Source: Phlebiopsis flavidoalba (taxonomy: Eukaryota; Basidiomycota; Agaricomycetes; Polyporales; Phanerochaetaceae). From it: a stretch of 64,000 bases of DNA. Positions 56,976 through 64,000 of the stretch are shown one piece after another. The notes under the pieces were generated by a model that was not told the origin of the DNA, did not search any database, and saw only the letters and a program-made list of their open reading frames with translations. The stretch's first letter is position 1. Each line of letters opens with the position of its first letter. The DNA lies in contig JAOCPU010000027.1 in the NCBI GenBank assembly GCA_035772785.1, positions 62,001 to 126,000 on the forward strand, given 5' to 3'. The position numbers and the translations under genes are program-made.

Positions 56976-58042
56976 AGAGCGGCCGATTGGGGACAGTAAT
57001 CTGGGGGCAGACCCCGCGACGGCCATTTAAGCTGGTGCGCGGGGCGTTGTGTCGTCAGGGAGGATCCCCAGGTGTGGATGGCAGGGCACTGCAGGGGGAG
57101 AGGGCCCAGACACGCAGACGCAGCAGGGCGGTCTTTTCATGGGCCAGGAGGGAGTGGTATATAGAGGAGGAAGGAGCAGCGGCATAGGCGATGGGTATTT
57201 GAGGCGATTTGCGCACCCAGTAGTCCGGGAGAAGGGGTCGATGATCAGCGCAGGTGGGGGGGGACCTTGGGCCGTGGCCAGGACTGTGGTAAGATGCGAC
57301 ACAGAGGCCCAGACGTGCGCATTCCGAACAGACGGTGAAATACCTAATTCGGTGGGCCTCCTCTCCGTGCCCAGCGCCAACCCGCGTCTCCTGTGCCCTC
57401 AGCTCTGCCGGGCGGCCGATCGCAACCAACAAAGCATGTGCGAGTGGCCGAGGGGTCATATGTCGTGCGTGTTTCTCTTGTGTTTTTTTGTGCTGCAAAT
57501 GACTGTGCAAATGACACGGCAATTATCTGGCAAAAGGCTCGGACACGACCCCGTCGCGGCGGGGCGGCAGCGGCAGACGGCTCCGATATTGCGCCCTGAT
57601 GACGTCCCGCACCCGCCTGTTCCGCACAGGTCACGCTGGACGACGGCTCGCTCTGCACGCGCGTATATACGCCCAGACTGCGCCGCCGCTTCCATGGATG
57701 TGCTTGGCCGCTGCGCTAGCCAGCCCAGCTTATATCCACCGATGCCTGCGGCTGTGCCCCCACTCGCGCGCATCATCACCCACATCCAACCGAGCCACAT
57801 CGGACGTACGTATCCTTAGCTCCCGCCTCCCTATTTTCGCGCGGTCATCACCATGGTCCCCGGGCCCACCCCAGAGCCCCATTCACTCCGCGCACTCAGA
57901 CGGACCAATGACGCACTCGAGGCGCATTTTTCAGCGGGCATGGAGATGCATGGTTTTATTGAGAGAGAGAGCCGATGTACATGTGCATGCAAATAGCGTG
58001 AAACGAGAGCAAGAGACCGCAGAATCAAAGGGGACGAGGACG
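56976..58042. other. No supported gene
   Basis: Long plus- and minus-strand ORFs cross here (for example 57049-57819 plus), but without any motif or convincing splice structure. It lies just downstream of the eS25 gene. Confidence 0.4.
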
Positions 58043-58520
58043 TTATTTCAGCGCCGCCGCCGCTTGACCGTTCTGTGGTGAGACGATCCGAGTCAGACAA
58101 TGGGCGCGAAAACACAACTGCCAGGGGGACACGCACATGTAGATCAGCTGTCCGCTGTGGTGTAACAATCCGCTTGATCTTAGGCCCTCCTTCTCCAATG
58201 TGTCTGATCGCAACCCGCGCGAGCGAGCCGTTGATCTTGACAGCCTCTCAATGAGGGGATGCTCTGCGAGATGAAACGGAAGGTCGGGACTTCCTTGATG
58301 ATACGCTCGTACAGAGGCTTGTCGAGCGCAAACGGCGTGCTGTGGCCTTGTCCTTGACCTTGCCCTTGCTTCTGACACTTCTTCTTCTTGGCCGCCTTGC
58401 CGCCCGCTCGAGGGGATGTGGGGGCTGCCTTTGCTTTGGCCTGCGAAGCAAATTTGCGTGTCAGCGATCCGCCTCATCCAGCACCAAACCCGACCCATCC
58501 AGCGTGCCGCCGCCATCCAT
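58043..58520 (-). CDS. RPS25: Cytosolic small-subunit ribosomal protein eS25
   Basis: On the minus strand, after an intron acceptor near 58443, the sequence reads 'AKAKAAPTSPRAGGKAAKKK' in one frame, then 'SKGKVKDKA'. After a shift it gives 'LDKPLYERIIKEVPTFRF' and 'ISQSILIERLK', then 'NGSLARVAIRHLEKEGL' and 'HHSGQLIYM'. The final intron (GTGCGT near 58136 to CAG near 58074) leads to 'NGQAAAALK' and TAA at 58043. Lys-rich N-terminus, winged-helix core and length of about 105 residues fit eS25 of the 40S head. The first exon with the ATG (upstream of 58500) could not be fixed; fungal orthologues often have an intron after a few codons. At least three one-base shifts. Confidence 0.9.
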
Positions 58521-58853
58521 TAAAATCGCAGAATCCAACCGCCCACCCGTCGGTCCCACTGCGGCGTAGCAACGGTCCCTGAGTCACTGGACTGGTCGAA
58601 ACGCCCCAACGGCCTCGCTGGAACTCGACAGCGTACTCCATGTTCTTGCGGGCCCGGTCGTCGTGGTCGTCGCCTTGAGCCCACCGCCCGCCTTTCTGGG
58701 GCAAATGCTGACTAAAGCTGGGCGGGCGTCCACCTGCGCACCGAGGTCACGCCTGCGACGCGTCCGGCGCCTGGCGTCCAATCTTGTTCAACGTCACGTA
58801 CAAGTCGCTGCTGAACATATACCGAGTCGAGTGCGCACTCGTGCGGGGCCCCG
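58521..58853. promoter_or_regulatory. Divergent promoter region of eS25 and glucosidase II beta
   Basis: Shared upstream region of about 330 bp. It probably includes the eS25 first exon; no clear TATA box is seen. Confidence 0.4.
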
Positions 58854-61191
58854 ATGCTGCCCTTGATATTGCTCGCCCTGCCTGTTGCGGCCCTGGCCGC
58901 GGTTGACAAGACCCACGGGCGTTGCCCCCGCAGCCTGCGGGTCCAGTACGCCCCGCTAAGCAAGGGCGCGAACCCCGACATGGAAGTGTTCATGGACGGC
59001 TCAAAGGAGATTGCGTGGGTGGCCCCGTGAAACGACGACTATTGCGACTGTCCGGACGGCAGCGACGAACCTGGTCAGCCCGAGATGCGCGAGGCTCTGG
59101 TGCACAACGCGGTTGCTCATTGTAGTATGTACTAGGTACCGGCGCATGCCCCAATACCACGTTCTACTGGTGTGAATGAAGGACACATCGAGCCTTTGTC
59201 CCAAGCTCGCGAGTGAAAGACGGCCTCTGTGGCATAAGATAAGCGAGTCCTCGTTTCTGCGTTGCGGTGGGGCTCAATGATTGCAAAAGAGCCTGAGTGC
59301 TGTGATGGCTCGGACGAGCTGCCCTTCCTGGCCCCGTTGTGCAAAGAACGAAAACATGCAAGGAGGTCAAGGCACCGAGGCCCACAGAGTAAAAGTGGAG
59401 GCCGAGCGGAACTCCGGAAAACAGTACGCGGTCGCTTTGAAATCACGTAACGTGGTTGCCCGCACGACTAACTCTATTCTCTATTCATTCCATTTCCCTT
59501 CATACATAACGGTTCCAAGATACGCTCCACGTACATTGCATATGCTCAGAAGGAGAAGAAACGACTGGAGGAAATCATCTCTTCATCCGAGAAAGAGGTT
59601 GCCAGCAAAGCAGAAAGATGTCGACGCGGGCTGAAGGGTATGTGAGCACGCCCCCTGGCTACCGGGGTCGCGCTGACGGCAATGTTCTCTACAGACCTCG
59701 TCGAGCGGGCGGAGTCGCTCTCACATGAAGCACTCGAGCACAAGAAGCTAGTCGCGTACGTGCAGCCCACCCGCCCGTTAATTGCGTCACGCGGGGAACT
59801 CATTGGCATGCACAGCATTGTACCGCGACGCTGATGTGGAACACCCCACTATGCCCTCAAGTCCCTGCAGGCAGAGCACGAGAAGCACCTGCAGCGCGCA
59901 GCGGGAGCTTGGCGAGATTCTGAACACCCTGCGCTCGGGGTACAACCCCGAACTACCAGGACATGGCCGTGCCTCGAGGCCGTGCGCGGCTGGGAGTTCC
60001 TCGCCGGTCTCCCCCACATCAATGATGTCAAGAAGGACGAGGCGGCGACGCCCGAAGAGCTCGGCAGCGACGAGGCAAGTGAGGAAGAGGAGGAGGAGGA
60101 TCCGAAACATGTGGACGCGCAGAGCAGCTTGAGAACTCGCTCTCGCAGTTGCTTGACAGTGAAACTACGAATCTCTCTACTTCTCGAGCACGGGGAGAGG
60201 CACATAGGGGAGCATCTGCTGAAGAGTCTCTTTGTGAGTTGACAACAGATCTTCGCATTGCATCAGCTAAAAACGACCGTAGTGTTCGATGTGAGCGCGT
60301 ACATGCCCGGATGCCTTGTTGCCACAATTCGAGGCTGGTCCGTGACGGTGTCCTGACGTGGCTTTCCGAACGTTTGGTGTCATCAAGGCGAGCAGCAACG
60401 CAGAGTCGGCAGGTACGCTCTTGTCTTTGGCACAAACGAGCCTTGTATTCACCCCTTTTTCAGATACCAAGATCTCGCGCGCCAAACAAGCTCTGTACGA
60501 CGCCGGAAAATGCGCTACGAATCTGCCACAAACGAGAAATCGCAGTCCGAGGAGGGCAGCTGTGTCGCGTCTGTTCGATCCAACGGGTTCGGCCAGGAGG
60601 GCCAGTTCAAGAAGCTGCAGGGGACGTGCCTCGAAAGGACGTCGCGAGAGTACGTGCATTGTCCCGCGCCCCCGCCCATTCCGCCTTTGTTCACGCACTA
60701 CGCACACAGCTAACACCTACGATGTCTGCCTCTTCGGCGAGGCGAAACAGAATCCGAACAAAGGCGGCTCTACATTCAGACCCTCGGGGTTGCGTCCAGT
60801 GTCCGTGCCCTGCCTGCGCGCGCGCCACGGCCGCTGAACGCGCGGAGCCGTCTCCTAGCCACTTTTTACGTCGTGGAACGACGCCGACGGCGTAACACCG
60901 GGCTCGCCGGAGTACTACACGCAAGCAGTATCATACTGACACCCGCGGCACCAAGTGCTGGACAAACGGCCCCATGCAGACAGCGTGCAGGTGAGTGTGT
61001 GCCCCGTGTCGTCCGCAGTGCGTTTTTGTGACCGCCGCTGCCCCCTGCAGCTCGTTGTGACCTTGGCGGCACGGAGAACGCTGAATCAGCGCGCACGTGC
61101 AGGAGCTTTAGAAATGCGAGACAGTACGCAGTTCACAGGGACGTCCGCCGGCCGCTGTGTCTGCCCTCTGGACCGCACTGAGAGCAAGTAA
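58854..61191 (+). CDS. Glucosidase II beta subunit (ER, PRKCSH-like)
   Basis: The ATG at 58854 starts a clear signal peptide 'MLPLILLALPVAALA', then 'VQYAPLSKGANPD' and 'DGSKEIAWVA'. The first LDLa-type repeat is 'NDDYCDCPDGSDEPG' across a one-base shift. After an intron come 'GACPNTTFY' and 'CVNEGHI', and a second 'CCDGSDE'. A coiled coil follows ('AYAQKEKKRLEEIISSSEKE'-like, 59545-59640), then 'GWEFLAGLPHINDVKKDEAA' with an acidic stretch. The C-terminal MRH (mannose-6-phosphate receptor homology) domain shows 'TYDVCLFGEAKQNPNKGGST', 'SPEYYTQ', 'GTKCW' and 'ALNQ'-containing segments. The protein holds the catalytic alpha subunit in the ER and recruits glucosylated N-glycans. The stop at 61191 is provisional; no HDEL-type tail is visible. 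Confidence 0.92.
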
Positions 61192-61582
61192 GTACGAGCG
61201 TAAGTTACGTAGCGTGCACACCACCCATTAGCTTGCTTGGAGAATGACGCAGCTTCAACTCTTATTTATTGCGCAAAAGGGCGCGGTATCCTGAGCGTTA
61301 AGGAGGCAAAAAGTCACAATGGGTGTTTAAAGAACTTGACGGTACGATACTTCCCATGGTAGCAATGACTGCCACCTCCGCCCCACGACCCACGGATGAT
61401 TATTTGGCTTGAGAGAGAGAAAGACTATTAATACAAGGGTCCATAGCATGGGCATACACATCACAACTTGACCGGCTAATGAGTACAGGTATCAGCGCCG
61501 GTAATTGCTTCGACAGGTCTAACGGGTGCAGTGATCTATATTCCAATGTAGGGACCGACAGTACCTGTGCCTCACCGGCTCA
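61192..61582. other. Convergent intergenic region
   Basis: This lies between the 3' ends of the glucosidase gene (plus) and the cyclin gene (minus), with no gene signal. Confidence 0.5.
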
Positions 61583-63140
61583 TCATCCTATACTGCGTCT
61601 CCCAGGCAACTTTGGCATGCGTCTCGTCCTCCCCATGCGGCGTGTGCGCGCGGCTCGCAGGCGAGCCCTGCGCGCTCCTCTCGCCATCGTCCGTGTAGAT
61701 CGAGTCCGCGTCGCTCGCGGAGTGCCCCCCCCCCTGCGCAGACTCGTCGTCTCGGAGCTGCTCGGACGGCCCCGCGCGGATCGTCGCTCGTCGTCGAGTC
61801 GATCCGTCAAAGTCACCGTCCCCGCCTCGCTCGTCGTGTCTGACCGCGGCGTCGAGTATGCGCTCGAGGTCGTACGAGCCCGACGAGCGCCGGTACATGT
61901 TGCGTGCGGTCCCATCTGCGGCGTTTGGGTGCCCCGGCTGCGCGTGCTCTCCTCTGGATGGGTCGGCACCGGCCATGACTTGGAGTGGCCGGCGGGGATT
62001 GGTGGAGGATGGGAACGGGAGGACGTGGCGGAGGCGGAATTCGTGGTTCGTATGTGAAAAGTGATTAGCTGCTCTGCGTATCGCTGCATTTCTTGCGCAG
62101 AGATCATTAATCCGGAAGTCGTTGAGTAGCAAAAACTGGAGCTCTAGTTGGTTCAGCTCGGCCTGGGCAGACCGCTCCAACCTGCGGAAAACGAGTCAGC
62201 CATCGATGCCACGAGCAGCGTATTCGACACATACCTTGGCATAACGCGAGTGTGGTGTAGAACACGATCGCTGAAAAACTTGCTCGCCACAGTGGTCACA
62301 ATCCCGAGATGACTAGTCGATGTATATTGTAAGAATCTATCACAAAACGCCTTTCCGCGCGCTTCTTTTCGCCAGCTTCGACATGCGGTCGACAGGTAGA
62401 CGATGCAGCCGACAGGAAGACTTCGTTACTGGCGGGACAGTACTTCAAGATGCGCAGCAGATACGCTTCTAGGGTGATTGTGGGGATGTTTCGGGCGTGG
62501 AAGGTGAGGGACATGTTTGTCGACAATGCGCCACGAGACGCCCGTCGTCAATGTTCTCCAGATAGGAGGCTGATGTGCGTCGGATATCGGGGAGCTGGGG
62601 GTGCTAACGGCGTGGAGCTGGTAAGTATGGAGACATGTCTCTGCCCGTGAGACCGTCATTGGTGGTGGCAATTTGCGTGCAGCAAGGAAGCCAGCAGGCG
62701 GAGAAGGTCGTGCGGGTCGTAAGAGTGAATATGCAACTTCAGCGGGTTCCGCGTTCGCCCTGCACGGCCGATCTACTTCCCTCTTCGTCTGCCGCTACGT
62801 AGCTAGCCTAGCCATCACTGGGATGGTGTTCCCCTCCATTTATGATGGGAATATGTGGGATACTGGTGAGTGGAGTGCTGGTACTGCAGTCCTGATTTCG
62901 ACGGGGTGAGGAGGGGCCCTCCTGGGCGGAAGACCTGGACGACGAGGGTGCAATCACGGTGGAGGAGGAGGGGAAGAGGTTGATGGTTGCTGCGGAAGAG
63001 CCGTACGAAGACGTCCGTCTAGAAGTAGATCGTGACGGAACGGGCGGAAGGGGCTGTGGAAGACGGCTGGGAATGACGAGACGGTTGAGTATTGTTGTAC
63101 TGGCGGTGCCAATGCGAGCATTATGGGTCAGGAGCGCTGC
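61583..63140 (-). CDS. Pho80/Pcl6/7-type cyclin
   Basis: The cyclin box is read on the minus strand in the order 'FHARNIPTITLEAYLLRILK', 'YCPASNEVFLS', 'DRMSKLAKRSARK' (other frame), 'RFVIDSYNIHRLVISG', 'VTTVASKFFSD', an intron near 62235-62183, then 'AQAELNQLELQFLLLNDFR' and 'SAQEMQRYAEQLITFHI'. This is the signature of Pho80-like cyclins, which partner Pho85 in phosphate and glycogen control. After the box comes a Ser/Arg/Pro-rich tail to about 61583. Upstream, 62640-63130 reads in one frame as a Ser-rich region ('SSYGSSAATINLFPSSSTVI'), probably the disordered N-terminus, so the start may lie near 63100; it is not fixed. Frameshifts occur at about 62390 and 62100. Confidence 0.85.
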
Positions 63141-64000
63141 TCACGACGATGGGGAGCAGGATAAGGACGTCGAGGACGATTACGGAGATGTCAAGTGTGG
63201 GGGGAGAGCAAGCGAGTTGGAGACGGTGTTGCGTAAAAAAAAGGAAAGTCGGCCAAAACTCGATGGTCGTCTCTGCTGTCACGCCACGCCTCGTCACGTT
63301 CTTCGCACGTGGCTGCCAGTGGGTCCCTGTTGTGGGCGCCGCAGCGATTCGTCGCTCCCTCGCTCAAATATTCAAAATGCCGGGAAATTCATTTGCCCAT
63401 GGCGCGACCATCACCTGGGTCTTTTCGTACCCTGTGTCTTATATCCTCCGACGAACATGACACGAAGAAAATCTTGAGGGCGCACGGCGGCTATTGGATC
63501 CTTGGAGCCAATAGGTTATCGCATCTCCCGAGGACAGTCCTGCCATGCATGCTCGCGCAGCGTGCTGGCGTTCGCATGTCCACATCATGTCTTGACCGAC
63601 TCTCATGATGTTTGCACCCGGCTCTAGTCTGTTCGAAATATTTTCGGGGCACTTTTTTACCCGCGACTATTCGACTTTCGTGTGCGCACGGCTGCCTAGA
63701 TGGCGAAGTTTAAAGCCCGGGTCCAGGGATTGCAAGCTGATGCCGTCCACGCTCTTTACACGAGAGAAATAACCGGACGTGCTTCTGTGAAATAGTACGC
63801 ACGGTAATTTCCCTGGATCTGTCACCGCCCGTGCGTTCATCGCGAGGGGCACAACTCCGGAATTAGCCTCGCGGGACCACGTTGTAGGGGCGGGTGGAAC
63901 GTGCAAGACATGCCTATTCCTGTTCCAAGGTGACCGTTGCCGTTGCAGACTCGAGCCTGGGAATCACGGACGGATGTGTAAGTACGCGGGGGCCACCCAG
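63141..64000. other. Right-edge region, no supported gene
   Basis: A minus-strand ORF (63906-63667) and plus-strand ORFs near 63100-63600 carry no motif. The region is probably upstream DNA of the cyclin gene plus intergenic sequence. Confidence 0.4.

Noticed and set aside
57049..57819. 256-codon plus-strand ORF
   Set aside because: No domain, crosses GC-rich simple sequence, and the opposite strand is equally open.
1..64000. CRISPR, phage or bacterial defence system
   Set aside because: No repeat-spacer array or prokaryotic gene structure; spliced fungal genes throughout.

Overview
The window reads as nuclear DNA of a filamentous basidiomycete (Agaricomycetes-like). Genes are close together on both strands. 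They are cut by many short introns of about 45-65 nt (GTRNGT ... YAG), and the conserved proteins are of fungal type: Rad16, a cytochrome b5-acyl-CoA dehydrogenase, Pho85 cyclins, and a YEA4-type sugar-nucleotide transporter. There is no CRISPR, operon or phage structure, and I found no convincing tRNA or rRNA.

A striking property is that almost every conserved gene, including ribosomal proteins uL2 and eS25, the Rad16 ATPase and the cap-binding subunit, changes reading frame at single-base indels. Such genes cannot all be dead, so I read most breaks as uncorrected long-read assembly errors. Coordinates below therefore give gene envelopes, from start to stop through introns and apparent frameshifts, rather than clean ORFs.

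Layout. 1-7 kb: a probable HMG-box/Pro-Gln-rich regulator at the left edge, then poorly coding DNA. 7.6-10.8 kb: an HMGB-type chromatin protein and a WW-domain/glycine-rich protein. 11.4-15.9 kb: a sugar-related group: a GT8 glycosyltransferase whose start abuts the stop of a class I methyltransferase (minus), a divergent GDP-mannose 3,5-epimerase-like gene (plus), and an unrecognised minus-strand gene. 17-24.8 kb: a possible membrane protein, RAD16, and a cytochrome b5-acyl-CoA dehydrogenase. 25-31 kb: tRNA adenosine deaminase 2, a mitochondrial FAD/folate-type carrier, and prolyl oligopeptidase. 31.5-35.5 kb: a mitochondrial IF-3-like factor facing a probable mitochondrial PPR-like protein. 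36-43 kb: nuclear cap-binding subunit 1, a UDP-sugar transporter, and a Pcl1/2-type cyclin. 43.4-47.3 kb: an SH3 protein, a hypothetical, and a Gln-rich regulator. 47.3-51 kb: non-coding DNA with a foldback MITE-like element. 51-54.6 kb: uL2 facing an FGGY D-ribulokinase. 54.6-58 kb: GC-rich DNA with simple repeats. 58-63 kb: eS25, glucosidase II beta, and a Pho80/Pcl6/7-type cyclin.

Most of this is housekeeping. The part most worth follow-up is the 11.4-15 kb methyltransferase/GT8/epimerase neighbourhood. I did not find a convincing undescribed defence or RNA-guided system.
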